Source: Propionibacteriaceae bacterium (lineage in GTDB: Bacteria; Actinomycetota; Actinomycetes; Propionibacteriales; Propionibacteriaceae). From it: DNA of 64,000 nt. Positions 18,004-26,943 of the stretch are shown here, piece by piece. The stretch is taken from contig JAISUR010000042.1 in the NCBI GenBank assembly GCA_031271975.1, positions 19,903 through 83,902 on the forward strand. Reading direction: 5' to 3'. Every line of letters begins with the position of its first letter. The first letter of the stretch is position 1. The notes under the pieces are model-generated. The model was given only the letters and a program-made list of their open reading frames with translations. It did no database searches and had not been told where the DNA came from. A program made the translations under genes and the position numbers.

Positions 18004-19398
18004 CTAGCTGCCCACCGAATAGTCCAAGACGACTTGCGGCGCGGCGCCCGCGGACTCGTCCGAATGCAGCGGGATGACGGTCATGCCGGCGAGCGTTCCC
18101 ACCTTGCCGGCGACCACTGCCGCGGCCTGGAGTTCCAGCGCGTCCGTGCGCAGCCGCAACACGGTGAAACCGCGCGGCATCAATTGGCGCACCAGCGTGC
18201 TCTGCGCGGGCACCGCCACCGACGCCGTCTCAGCTTCGCCGTCCGGGGTGTCGGAAAGTGTGAGCGAGACCTGGGCGGGCTGGTCGGTCGGATTGGCAAA
18301 CTGCACCTGCACGGTGTCCTCGTCCGTGATCGGGAGCGCCCAGATGCCGGCCTGCCCGATGGGGCTGCCAGCCGCCAGAAAAGCCATGTCGGCCTTCTTC
18401 GCGGTATCCGACGACGTCAGAGCCATGCCAGCGGTGATTTCCGGCCCGCTGCTGGTGACGCGCAGCGATCCGCCTTCGCCTCCCAGCGGCGCGGCCAGAT
18501 CGAGGTTCAACGTCGCGTGCGGCTCCACTTCCAAGTCGCCCACCCCAGGGAACGAGATCCCATCCGGGCCGAGAAACTCCACTGTGAGCGTCGCCGGAGT
18601 GTCCGAGTCGTTGAGCACGGTGAGCGTGCGCTGGCCCTCCCCCAGCGGGATCCCGGGAATCAGCACCTGCCCGGCTGGCTCAACGGTGGCGGGAATCCAC
18701 TCCGCGCTCAACGGCTTCGACTTGTCACCCCAAAGGCGTTGCCGCAAGAAGCTCGCGACCCGTCCGGTGCTGGCCTGCACATGGATGGCGACTGGCTGGT
18801 CGGACACCGGTTCGGGGGACGTCGGCAGCACCGTCAGCGGGACGGAGTAGCGTCCCAGGGCGGGAACCGTGATGCCGCGGAAACCGGGCGTAGTCACCTG
18901 TCCGTTGACGTCGAAGACCGTGACGTCCACCACGGTGTCCGACGTATCGGCGTTGTACAAGATGAGGTCGGCGGACGCGCTGGCGCTGAGCGTCGCCCCC
19001 GCATACCAGGTCGAAGCGGTGGGCGAAACGCAGGCGGTGGTCGACATGCCGCGTTCGGGGCCATCCGCTGTGCGCACCCAGTCCAGCGCGGAGAACGTGT
19101 CGTCCCGCGGCGAGGTGACCCGCAGCGGATTCTCAGACCCTTTGAGGTCCAGCAGCGCCACCGACTCCTCGGTCAGCTTCATGCCGAACTCCCCGGCGCG
19201 CAGCTCGCCGCCGGATGAAACCCCCACGGTCTGCCACTCGGCCGCGACGCTGGTGAGCGCGGCGCAGACCAGGCTGGCCCGGGCCGAGGATGTGCTGGAA
19301 CTGTCCGGCGGCACCTGGCCGGCGGGAATGAACCCGCTGGCGGCCAGTGCGGCGACCATCGCCACGAGGGCGATTCCGGGAACGAGCAAGCGTTTCAT
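18004..19398 (-). CDS. DUF5719 family secreted protein
   Basis: A 464-residue protein with an N-terminal signal anchor (about residues 4-25) and an all-beta extracytoplasmic region rich in Ser, Thr and Val. The family is actinobacterial and lies directly downstream of a large GT2 membrane protein, as here. Its start overlaps the GT2 stop in an ATGA junction. A role in assembly or export of a cell-surface glycan is inferred from context only. Confidence 0.86.
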   Translation of the reverse strand: MKRLLVPGIALVAMVAALAASGFIPAGQVPPDSSSTSSARASLVCAALTSVAAEWQTVGVSSGGELRAGEFGMKLTEESVALLDLKGSENPLRVTSPRDDTFSALDWVRTADGPERGMSTTACVSPTASTWYAGATLSASASADLILYNADTSDTVVDVTVFDVNGQVTTPGFRGITVPALGRYSVPLTVLPTSPEPVSDQPVAIHVQASTGRVASFLRQRLWGDKSKPLSAEWIPATVEPAGQVLIPGIPLGEGQRTLTVLNDSDTPATLTVEFLGPDGISFPGVGDLEVEPHATLNLDLAAPLGGEGGSLRVTSSGPEITAGMALTSSDTAKKADMAFLAAGSPIGQAGIWALPITDEDTVQVQFANPTDQPAQVSLTLSDTPDGEAETASVAVPAQSTLVRQLMPRGFTVLRLRTDALELQAAAVVAGKVGTLAGMTVIPLHSDESAGAAPQVVLDYSVGS

Positions 19399-22397
19399 GC
19401 GGCCCTCCTAGCCCGGTGCGGACGGCCCAACTTCTTGTGGCCTTTTTGGGCCCGGGCACCAGTGGCCGCCGGAGCGCTGCGTAACCGTTTCCCGGTGCGC
19501 GGGCGGCGGGAGGGGCCGCGCGACTGCAACCCCGGCAAGGCCAGCAGGATCAGCAGCAGCAAGCCGCCCAACTGCACCCAAGCCCACCACAGCGAACCGC
19601 CGCGATAGCCGTATTGCAGGGTGCCGGACGCCGTCCCGAGCCGGAACACCTGGCCGACGGCGGCCTCGCCAGCGGGCAACTCTGCACCCACCCTCGCCCA
19701 CCAATCCGCATCGGCGGGTTCGGCGATCATGAGTTCGCGGTCTGCCGCGCCCGAAACGATCTGCGAGCCGTTGCCGACCACTTCGCGGGCTTCCCCGTAG
19801 CGCACCACGGCGATGCCCGAATCGGGCACCGGCCACACCATCGCAGCATCTCCGGTGCCGCCGGACAGCCCAGGTGTGTTCGAGATGCCCATGCGCATCG
19901 CCTCGTCGCCGCCGGACAGCCAGATATGGGCGACGCCGAGCCGGACCAAGTCACCGGCTAACTCGTCGTCGGCCGAACCCGACGCGAGCCGGCTCACCAC
20001 GGAGCGCGCCAGAGCCATCGCTTCCCGGTCACCGAAGAACACCGGGCCGGCCTCCGTCTCACCCATGCGCGGATAATCGGCGCCAATGAGCGTCCACGCG
20101 ACCGTGCCGTCATCCGCCGCCCGCATGGCCAAGGTGCGGCCCGGAGTCTCAGACGTCTGCACGTTGGACACGAAGCTGGGCAACTCCCCCACCGTCTTGC
20201 GCTGCAAACCTGCTTCGCCCGTCCAAACCCAGTGCACCGCGCCCACGCCCAGCGCTCCCGCGCACAGCAATGTGACCCCGAGGACGGCGAAGTGCTTGAC
20301 GCCGATGGATTGGGCCCGCAGATTCGCCCCGACCATGTCCATACCGATCGCCCCGGCGGCGGCCAGCAGCCCCACCATCACGATCAGCAATTCCTGGCCC
20401 GATGGACGGGTCCAAGCCCCGGGCGGGACATAGACCAACACCCGGTTGAGCAGGGTCGCCGCAAGCGGGGCAGCCGCGGCGGCGAGGAAAACCGGCGCCA
20501 ACGCCCGGCGGCGCACCGTGCCGGCCAGCGCGACCAGCCAAAGCGCTCCCAACGCCGTGGCGGACACCCACAGCGGCGTGGTTGCGGTCGCGCACAGCGG
20601 GGCCTGCCACCACTCGAACACCGTGGCCGGATGCAGTGCGGCGTCCGTCCCCACCAGCAGGCGTCCGGGGTAGGCGGTGATCGTTTCCCAGGTGGGGCCG
20701 AGCAGCAGCAATCCAGTGCTGGCCAGCACGAAGAGCCGCTGCAAGCCCCCCACGACAGACGGCCGGAGAATGAGCTGCGCGACTAGCAGCACCGCAGCGG
20801 CCAGCCAAGTGAGCGGATACAGCGCGCTCAGCACCAGCAGGTTCAGCGCCACTGATCCGGCACCGCGCCAGGTGTGCCGCCCATCCGTCAACCACCAGCG
20901 CATCGAGTAGGCGGCCACGGGCAGCAGCAGCGTCCAGACAGCCACGGGGAATCCGTTCGACTCCAGGGCGCCGGTGAGGATCGGAGCCAGGGCGTAGGCG
21001 CCCGCCCCAAAGGCCGCCCAGGTGCTGGATTCGGCGACTTGGCGGGCAAAACGGAAAGCGGCCAGCCAGGTGAGCGGCACGCAACCGATGACCAGCACGG
21101 ACACGAGCCATTCGGGATTGCCGAGGGTGATCAGCGAAGCCAGGCCCGTCAACGCTTCCCAAGGCGGCATGGACAGGTGCTCCGCCCCAGGCACCGGGGC
21201 GATGTAGCGCTGCAACATCGTCAACCACGAATCGGCCGCGGGAAGTTGCCGGGCGGCGATGAGCGAACCCGCTCCGAACAGGTGGCGGCCCGCGGCGATG
21301 GCGCCGATCACGGTGACGACCATGCCGACGAGAATGGTCGGGATGCGGATCCGGTTGGACTCCGCGAAATCACCTTCGGCGGTCAACTCGTCGATGCTGG
21401 GGCCTTCGGAACGGCCGGTGAAGGTGATCAGCCAATCCACCAGGCGGGACGCGACCGAATCCAGCGCGTGCCGGATGCCCGCCAACCGGTCCGGGCGCAG
21501 CGCCTTCGTGGCGGCGATTGTCTCCTCGGTGGGGTTGACCTGTTCCCGCCGGTCGTGGAGCCGCCGGCGGCGCTTGAACCCCGCCAGCCAGCGGCCGATG
21601 CCCGCTATTTCGTCGCCCGCGGCCATCGGCTCTTTGCCGATTAGGAACCCAAGCGCCGCGAAGACGGAGACCAGGATCAGCTTGAACGCCACGGGCCAAC
21701 GCCACTTGGAATGGGTGGCCGTCAGCGCCAACACGCCCGCGCGCTGGGCGGCTCCGTCTGGAACCGAAAAGTCGGTCACCTCGGCGTCGGGTTCGACCAT
21801 CACCTGGTGTCCGGCCAGGTTCGCCAGCCAGCCCAGCTCGAGCCCCCAGACGCTCGGCGCCAACACCTGCACGAAACCGCCCAATTCGCGCCACAGGTCG
21901 CCTCTGATGAGCATGCCATAGGGCGGCGCGCCGAGTGCCTGGCACGCCTTGAGCTGCCCCTGGTACAGCTCGCCGGGCTCGGTCAAGGTGCGAAGCCGGG
22001 CGAATCCGGAGACCGTCTGCCCGAACGTGTTGATCACACCGGCCGGCCCGCGCCGCCTGGGCTCGGTCTGCACAGCGCCGACGACTGCCGCTAGCGGGTT
22101 CTTAGCGGCCCGGCTGACCAGCGCGTTGAGGCATTCGGGCTGCGGCACGCAAGTGTCGGGCACCGCCCAAATCCAGCCCGCGTCGTCTGGAATATCGTCT
22201 TCGGAGACTATGGCCCGGGGTTGGAATGTGGACCGCTCAATGGCCAGCCGCGCCCGCTGGGTGTCCGCGGGTGCCCCCATTGGGAAGATGACGGCGACCA
22301 CGTCGAAACTGGCCATGTCCAAGCTGATGTCCGCGGGGTCGTCACGAAGCCATGACCACTCGGCGAGCGCGTCATCAGGGGAAGTGTCGTTAACCAT
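19395..22397 (-). CDS. large glycosyltransferase family 2 membrane protein
   Basis: A 1000-residue protein. The first 240 residues resemble a GT2 (GT-A) domain, with the VSEDDIPDDAGWIWAVPDT stretch and GLELGWLANLAGH; the catalytic acidic motifs are not textbook. From about residue 230 a dozen or more membrane segments follow, then a periplasmic loop region and a final membrane segment before a basic tail. It most likely uses an activated sugar or polyprenyl-linked sugar for an envelope polymer. It lies in a conserved actinobacterial cluster with DUF5719, WhiB2 and ManC, the last of which makes GDP-mannose, a possible donor. I see no strong Shine-Dalgarno at its start. Confidence 0.85.
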   Translation of the reverse strand: MVNDTSPDDALAEWSWLRDDPADISLDMASFDVVAVIFPMGAPADTQRARLAIERSTFQPRAIVSEDDIPDDAGWIWAVPDTCVPQPECLNALVSRAAKNPLAAVVGAVQTEPRRRGPAGVINTFGQTVSGFARLRTLTEPGELYQGQLKACQALGAPPYGMLIRGDLWRELGGFVQVLAPSVWGLELGWLANLAGHQVMVEPDAEVTDFSVPDGAAQRAGVLALTATHSKWRWPVAFKLILVSVFAALGFLIGKEPMAAGDEIAGIGRWLAGFKRRRRLHDRREQVNPTEETIAATKALRPDRLAGIRHALDSVASRLVDWLITFTGRSEGPSIDELTAEGDFAESNRIRIPTILVGMVVTVIGAIAAGRHLFGAGSLIAARQLPAADSWLTMLQRYIAPVPGAEHLSMPPWEALTGLASLITLGNPEWLVSVLVIGCVPLTWLAAFRFARQVAESSTWAAFGAGAYALAPILTGALESNGFPVAVWTLLLPVAAYSMRWWLTDGRHTWRGAGSVALNLLVLSALYPLTWLAAAVLLVAQLILRPSVVGGLQRLFVLASTGLLLLGPTWETITAYPGRLLVGTDAALHPATVFEWWQAPLCATATTPLWVSATALGALWLVALAGTVRRRALAPVFLAAAAAPLAATLLNRVLVYVPPGAWTRPSGQELLIVMVGLLAAAGAIGMDMVGANLRAQSIGVKHFAVLGVTLLCAGALGVGAVHWVWTGEAGLQRKTVGELPSFVSNVQTSETPGRTLAMRAADDGTVAWTLIGADYPRMGETEAGPVFFGDREAMALARSVVSRLASGSADDELAGDLVRLGVAHIWLSGGDEAMRMGISNTPGLSGGTGDAAMVWPVPDSGIAVVRYGEAREVVGNGSQIVSGAADRELMIAEPADADWWARVGAELPAGEAAVGQVFRLGTASGTLQYGYRGGSLWWAWVQLGGLLLLILLALPGLQSRGPSRRPRTGKRLRSAPAATGARAQKGHKKLGRPHRARRAA

Positions 22398-22440
22398 GCC
22401 AGTGCAGACTCAAGTATGTAATCAGTTGCCTCCAGCCTAT

Positions 22441-22480
22441 CGGGCAATCTGCCCGGGCGCGCGCACAAAATCAAGCGCGC
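22441..22480 (-). terminator. paired hairpins at the whiB2 3' end
   Basis: Reading the minus strand, GCGCGC (22480-22475) pairs with GCGCGC (22464-22459), and a second perfect stem CGGGCA/TGCCCG spans 22455-22441 with a 3-base loop. The first stem covers the whiB2 stop. They could attenuate transcription into the GT2 gene. Confidence 0.5.
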
Positions 22481-22728
22481 TTCTTCAACCTCCGGCGTTC
22501 GCGTTCGGAAAGCCCGCCCCAGATACCGAAGCGTTCGTCGTTGGCGAGGGCATATTCGAGGCATTCGGCACGGACTTCGCAGGACAGGCAGACCCGCTTG
22601 GCCTCACGGGTGGATCCGCCCTTCTCGGGGAAGAAAGCTTCCGGATCGGTCTGCGCGCACAGGGCGCGCTCCTGCCAACCGAGCAACCCCTCGTCTTCTT
22701 CTGTCATCAACAACAAAAGCTCCTGCAT
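22471..22728 (-). CDS. whiB2: WhiB-family iron-sulfur transcription factor, WhiB2 type
   Basis: An 85-residue regulator. Four cysteines that ligate a [4Fe-4S] cluster are seen (ALCAQTD, RVCLSC and EC), followed by the WhiB turn GIWGG and a basic tail ERRRLKKRA that contacts DNA. The block DPEAFFPEKGGSTREAK is diagnostic of the WhiB2/WhmD group, which acts with the primary sigma factor and is essential for septation in mycobacteria and Streptomyces. ATG 22728 is chosen because GGAGG lies 7 bases upstream; the frame is open to 22749. A TATAAT promoter and a direct repeat lie in front. Confidence 0.95.
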   Translation of the reverse strand: MQELLLLMTEEDEGLLGWQERALCAQTDPEAFFPEKGGSTREAKRVCLSCEVRAECLEYALANDERFGIWGGLSERERRRLKKRA

Positions 22729-22760
22729 CCGTCTGCCTCCGTTCCCCACCCGGTCGCAGT

Positions 22761-22784
22761 AATTACACCAGGAGAATTACACCA
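22761..22784. repeat. 10-bp direct repeat in the whiB2 leader
   Basis: AATTACACCA occurs at 22761-22770 and again at 22775-22784, 14 bases apart, just downstream of the TATAAT hexamer. The position at and after the likely transcript start suits an operator. Confidence 0.65.
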
Positions 22785-22789
22785 ATGTC

Positions 22790-22795
22790 ATTATA
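22790..22795 (-). promoter_or_regulatory. consensus -10 (TATAAT) of whiB2
   Basis: A perfect TATAAT on the minus strand, giving a leader of about 55 bases that ends in GGAGG (22736-22740). I see no good -35 at 16-18 bases. Confidence 0.65.
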
Positions 22796-22867
22796 GCCAA
22801 TTCAACCGCATTTGTAGACAAATCCGCAAGTCTGTTTGAATCGCACCGTAGGGGGGTAGATGGAGGC

Positions 22868-23929
22868 TCATTCAAAGCCGGGCGCCTGGACGGCCACCTG
22901 CTCGGCGAGGGCCTTCACGCGTTCGGCTTGGTCGGCGGGCACGACGAGGGTTGCGGTGGGAGTGCGAACGACCACCAATCCCGTCACGCCGGCCACGGCC
23001 ACGACGGCGTCCGGGTCGTCGTTGATGATGACGTTGCCCTGCGCATCAGCCACCACTCGGCCGCTGGCGGCGTTGCCACCCAACTGCGGCAGCACGTTGC
23101 CGAGCGCCGCATAGCCGCCGACGTCGCGCCACTGGGCGTCGAGCCGGACACAGCACACCATGCCCTGCGCGGCGGCGGGTTCCATGACGGCGTAGTCGAC
23201 CGAGATCTTCGGCAGGCGCGGAAAGATGTCCGCCAGTTGGCCAGGATTCTCAGCGAGTTCGAGCACAAGTTGGGCGCATTCAGGGCGCAACTGGGCCACC
23301 AAGTCCAGGAACGCCGCCGCCCGCCAGCAGAACATCCCGGCATTCCACCAATACTCGCCGCTGGCCAGGTATTGCTGGGCGAGCGCCAGCGGCGGCTTCT
23401 CGGTGAATCCCAGCACTTCGAAGGCGGTGTCGGACAACGCGGCGCCGCGGCGGATATAGCCGTAGCCGGTGTGCGGACGGGTGGGCGGCACACCCAGCGT
23501 CACCAGCTTCGGGCCCGACTCGGCCAACTCGAAGGCCGCGGCCAAAGTCCGCGCGAAGCTGTCCACCGGCTGAATCAAGTGGTCTGCGGTGAGTTGCGCG
23601 ATGACCGCGTCCGGGTCGCGGGCGGCCAGTACCGCGGCCGGCCAAGCGGCGGCGTTCAGCGAATCCCGTCCCACCGGCTCGCCCAGCAGATTGGATTCAG
23701 GGATCTCGGGAGCCAACTCGCGCACCATGTCCAAGTACGCCGCGCCCGTGACGATCCAAATCCGCTCCGGCGGCACCACAGTGCGGGCCCGCTCCACGGC
23801 GAGATGGAGCAGCGAGACCCTTGCGTCTTGTGCGGGGATCAGCGGCAGGAACTGTTTCGGAGTGCCGCTGCGCGACAACGGCCACAACCGCGTGCCCGAC
23901 CCGCCAGCCATGATCACCACATACCGCAT
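22868..23929 (-). CDS. manC: mannose-1-phosphate guanylyltransferase
   Basis: A 353-residue nucleotidyltransferase that makes GDP-mannose from GTP and mannose-1-phosphate, the donor for mannosylated lipids and glycans. The N-terminal signature MAGGSGTRLWPLSR (residues 7-20) with GTPKQFLP identifies the type II/ManC group; the length fits the form lacking a C-terminal isomerase domain. ATG 23929 is 6 bases after TAGCCT. The gene lies upstream of whiB2 and the GT2 gene on the same strand and is divergent from the serine-hydrolase lipoprotein. Confidence 0.95.
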   Translation of the reverse strand: MRYVVIMAGGSGTRLWPLSRSGTPKQFLPLIPAQDARVSLLHLAVERARTVVPPERIWIVTGAAYLDMVRELAPEIPESNLLGEPVGRDSLNAAAWPAAVLAARDPDAVIAQLTADHLIQPVDSFARTLAAAFELAESGPKLVTLGVPPTRPHTGYGYIRRGAALSDTAFEVLGFTEKPPLALAQQYLASGEYWWNAGMFCWRAAAFLDLVAQLRPECAQLVLELAENPGQLADIFPRLPKISVDYAVMEPAAAQGMVCCVRLDAQWRDVGGYAALGNVLPQLGGNAASGRVVADAQGNVIINDDPDAVVAVAGVTGLVVVRTPTATLVVPADQAERVKALAEQVAVQAPGFE

Positions 23930-23935
23930 AAGCTA

Positions 23936-23941
23936 AGGCTA
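23936..23941 (-). promoter_or_regulatory. -10 hexamer of manC
   Basis: TAGCCT on the minus strand ends 6 bases before the ATG at 23929; leaderless spacing. Confidence 0.6.
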
Positions 23942-23982
23942 GTGCACAGCGGGTGTGGCAACCGGAGGCGGAAAGGAAAGTC

Positions 23983-24798
23983 ATGGTCTTGTCCCGGAGG
24001 GCCTTCTTGGCGGGATTGGGAGCGGTCACGTTGGCGGGCTGCTCGCGCGTGCCGGAGCCGTCCGCGTCGCCAACAGGCGCGGTGGATGCCCAATTGGAGG
24101 CCGCCATCGAGGTAATCAAGGGCCAGAACGCCCTGTTCGGCGTCGCGCTGAAAGACCTGCGCGGTGGCACGGTGTGGGGACTGGCGCCCGACTACGCTTC
24201 GCAAAGCGCGTCGATGGCCAAGCCGATGATTGTGGCCATGGCGCTGCGCAAAGCCCGCCTGGACGGCACCACCCTGAGCGACGAGCAGTTGGAAGACTGC
24301 CGCAAAGCGATCACCATCTCCGACAACGACGCGGCGGACCGGCTGTGGGCTTTCGCCGGAACGAGCGCCGCCTATGACGAACTGGCTGCGGCGCTGGGCC
24401 TGGCGGCGACGCATTCCGACCCGGCGCGGGATTTCTGGAGCTGGACCTGGACGACGCCGACCGACCAGCTCAAGCTGCTGGAGACTCTGCTCGGTCCCGG
24501 CGCCGACGCCATCACCTCCGCCGAAGCGGCGTTCATCCTGGACTTGATGGGCAATGTGGCTGACGACCAGGCCTGGGGCGTGGGCACGGTGCGTTCGGAC
24601 AGTGTCGCCGTGGAATTGAAGAACGGCTGGGTGCAGTTTGAATCCACCGACAATCTTTGGGCGGTGAACTCCATCGGCCACGTCACCGGCGGCGACTGCG
24701 AATATCTGCTGGCCGTGATGAACCGCACCCCGGATTTCGAGACCGGCCGCGACACCTGCACCGCGGTCGGAAAGTGGGTCTACGAGATCCTGACCTGA
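23983..24798 (+). CDS. Tat-exported lipoprotein with class A beta-lactamase-like serine hydrolase fold
   Basis: A 271-residue protein. SRRAFLAGLGAVTLAGC is a twin-arginine signal ending in a lipobox. The penicillin-binding fold is indicated by SMAK at residues 77-80 (the SxxK nucleophile) and SDN near residue 107; I do not see a clear KTG triad. Relatives include LppW-like and other non-lactamase hydrolases, so antibiotic hydrolysis is unproven and a role on peptidoglycan is equally likely. GGAAAGGAAAG precedes the ATG at 23983, a strong ribosome binding site. It converges with the LCP gene with a 13-base gap. Confidence 0.86.
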   Translation: MVLSRRAFLAGLGAVTLAGCSRVPEPSASPTGAVDAQLEAAIEVIKGQNALFGVALKDLRGGTVWGLAPDYASQSASMAKPMIVAMALRKARLDGTTLSDEQLEDCRKAITISDNDAADRLWAFAGTSAAYDELAAALGLAATHSDPARDFWSWTWTTPTDQLKLLETLLGPGADAITSAEAAFILDLMGNVADDQAWGVGTVRSDSVAVELKNGWVQFESTDNLWAVNSIGHVTGGDCEYLLAVMNRTPDFETGRDTCTAVGKWVYEILT

Positions 24799-24811
24799 GA
24801 ACTGGTGCGCG

Positions 24812-26275
24812 TCAACTCACCTTGCAGATCGAATCCAGCTTCTGCGCATTCGACTTCGGCTTGGGCGTGGCGGATGCGGACGGCGTCGGCTCGGGTTCCG
24901 GTTCCGCTGACGCGGTGGCCTTTTCGGCCGCTTCGTCCGCCGCCTCGGCCGCCGCGATCTCGTCGGCGACGATCTGGCGGATCTTCGCGAAATCCGGGTT
25001 GGCGGGTTTGATCAGCGGCGGGACGAAGCTGACGCTCGTCATCGGGATCTTCTGGATCTTGGGCGCCAGTTCGAGCATCGCGCCGATCTGGTCGGTGGGC
25101 AGGTCGGTCTTGACGACGTTCTTGCCGGCGGCGGCGATCTCTTGGAAGCTGGTCAGCACTGTGGCCGGGTCGAGTTGCTTCAACATGGCGTTCATCACGC
25201 ACTTCTGCCGCGCCATGCGCTCGTAGTCGGAGGAGTATTCGCGGGAGCGGGCGAACCACAGCGCGTGGTAGCCGTCCAGGTGCACGTTCTTGCCGGCCTC
25301 GATCCAGTCAAACACGCCCTTCTTGCCGTTGACCGACCCCATCGGCACCTTCTTGCCGATGTCGAGAGTGATGCCGCCCACGGCGTCGATCAGCGCCTCG
25401 AAGCCGTCCATGTCGACGATCGCCCAATAGTTGATCTTGAGGCCGAGCGTCTCTTCGACGGCGCCTTTCGTGGCGACGATGCCGGGGTTCTTGACACCCT
25501 TGAACAGCTTCTTGTTGTTGTTGTTCGTCGCCTCGGTGTAGATGGCGTTCAGCAGGCACTCCTGCGACTTGCACCAATAGCCGTCCGGGTACTTCTCGTA
25601 CAGCGGCGAGTCCTTCGGGAAAGGCGCGCGCTGCAGGTTGCGCGGCAGGGAAAACAGGATTGTGCGCCCCGTCTTCGCGTCGATGGAGGCGACCGTGATC
25701 GAGTCGACCCGCACGCCGTTGCGCGCGGCCGAGGAGTCACCGCCGAGCAGCAGGATGTTGTAGCGGCCGTCGATGGTCTCGGTTTCGCCGCCGCCTTCCA
25801 TGACCGTCGATATCAAGTCCGCCGAGGAGGCGAAGATCACCCGGCCATTCCAGGAACCCCACACCAGCCCGAGAGCGATGACGAGGGCCAGCACGCCCGA
25901 AACCGCACGGCCGCGGCCCGTCATGGTGCGCGGGTTGGCGATGCGCCAGGCGTCGAGGGCCAGAAAGCCCCAGCCCACGCCCAGGGCCACCACCAACCAG
26001 CCGATCACTTGGATGACGATGGGATTCGCCGCGAAACCCAGCAACGTCAAGATCAACGTGCGGTTGGCGAAGAAGAGAACCAACGCCACCAGGCCCAGCA
26101 GCAGGATCGCCCCCCAGACGCGGATCGCGATCCGACCGAGCCTGCGGCTGCCGTGCGCCAGTTGCGCCGAGCCGGGCACGATCAGCGTCATCAGCACCAG
26201 CACTATGCCGCGGCGCAGGGCAATACCAGCCGTCCGTACTTGCGGCGGCGGAACTGCTACTGCTGCTTCAGACAT
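24812..26275 (-). CDS. LytR-CpsA-Psr (LCP) family glycopolymer ligase
   Basis: A 487-residue membrane protein. About four hydrophobic segments fill residues 20-160, followed by the extracellular LCP domain from about 170 to 420 (NILLLGGDS, RVDSITVASID, SLPRN, and VDMDGFEALIDAVGGI). LCP enzymes transfer polyprenyl-phosphate-linked glycopolymers such as arabinogalactan or teichoic acids onto peptidoglycan. The C-terminal tail is low in complexity (Ala/Glu/Pro/Ser). It fits the surrounding envelope cluster with ManC and the GT2 protein. The multiple N-terminal membrane segments are more than the single one of classical LCP proteins. Confidence 0.93.
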   Translation of the reverse strand: MSEAAVAVPPPQVRTAGIALRRGIVLVLMTLIVPGSAQLAHGSRRLGRIAIRVWGAILLLGLVALVLFFANRTLILTLLGFAANPIVIQVIGWLVVALGVGWGFLALDAWRIANPRTMTGRGRAVSGVLALVIALGLVWGSWNGRVIFASSADLISTVMEGGGETETIDGRYNILLLGGDSSAARNGVRVDSITVASIDAKTGRTILFSLPRNLQRAPFPKDSPLYEKYPDGYWCKSQECLLNAIYTEATNNNNKKLFKGVKNPGIVATKGAVEETLGLKINYWAIVDMDGFEALIDAVGGITLDIGKKVPMGSVNGKKGVFDWIEAGKNVHLDGYHALWFARSREYSSDYERMARQKCVMNAMLKQLDPATVLTSFQEIAAAGKNVVKTDLPTDQIGAMLELAPKIQKIPMTSVSFVPPLIKPANPDFAKIRQIVADEIAAAEAADEAAEKATASAEPEPEPTPSASATPKPKSNAQKLDSICKVS

Positions 26276-26355
26276 CTAACACCACTCAGGAATCGCGGTT
26301 ATTCCCACGGTCCAGTATGTCCAGTGGGCCCAAGAATGCCGGGCAGGGCGCGCCG

Positions 26356-26847
26356 TCAGGCCAGTTTCGCGCGCAGCGCCTCGCCCTTGGCCTTCGCGCC
26401 GTCGCGCAGACTGGCCTGGAAGTCCAGAACCGCCTGCGTGCGGACCGGATCTCCCGCGGCCAGCATCCGCGCGGCCAGCAGGCCGGCGTTGCGGGCGTTG
26501 CCGATGCCGACGGTGGCCACCGGAACGCCGGCAGGCATCTGCACGATGGACAGCAGCGAATCCATGCCGTCGAGCACCTTCAGCGGCACGGGCACGCCGA
26601 TGACGGGCAACGGGGTGAGCGCCGCGACCACGCCTGGCAGGTGAGCCGCACCGCCAGCACCCGCGATGATCGCCTTGAGCCCGCGGCCGTGCGCGCCCCG
26701 GGCGTATTCCAGCGTCTCGTCGGGCATCCGGTGGGCGGAGATCACGTTCACCTCATAGGTGATGGCGAACTCCTCCAGCGCTTTGGCGGCGGCCTCCATG
26801 ACCGGCCAATCCGAATCCGAACCCATCAAGATGCCGACTTCTGCCAT
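26356..26847 (-). CDS. purE: N5-carboxyaminoimidazole ribonucleotide mutase
   Basis: A 163-residue class I PurE, which moves the carboxyl group of N5-CAIR to make CAIR in purine synthesis. GSDSDWPVM near residue 8, SAHRMP near residue 39 and [10 protein letters not shown] near residue 68 are the active-site loops. The ATG at 26847 has AGGAG 6 bases upstream; the longer frame to 26922 lacks support. No purK is visible in the window. A TAGACT at 26873-26878 is the likely -10. Confidence 0.96.
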   Translation of the reverse strand: MAEVGILMGSDSDWPVMEAAAKALEEFAITYEVNVISAHRMPDETLEYARGAHGRGLKAIIAGAGGAAHLPGVVAALTPLPVIGVPVPLKVLDGMDSLLSIVQMPAGVPVATVGIGNARNAGLLAARMLAAGDPVRTQAVLDFQASLRDGAKAKGEALRAKLA

Positions 26848-26872
26848 CACCGCTCCTATCTGCTCAGCGGGA

Positions 26873-26878
26873 AGTCTA
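26873..26878 (-). promoter_or_regulatory. -10 hexamer of purE
   Basis: TAGACT on the minus strand, followed by a leader of about 20 bases that contains AGGAG in front of ATG 26847. Confidence 0.5.
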
Positions 26879-26943
26879 CTGCCTGATTGATCCCTAGTTG
26901 TGCGCATAGTCGCCGGCCCCATTCATCTGCCAAGATAGCTGCC

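Noticed and set aside
23983..24798. antibiotic-resistance beta-lactamase
   Set aside because: SxxK and SDN are present but a clear KTG and the omega-loop Glu are not, and context points to wall metabolism; kept as serine hydrolase-like.
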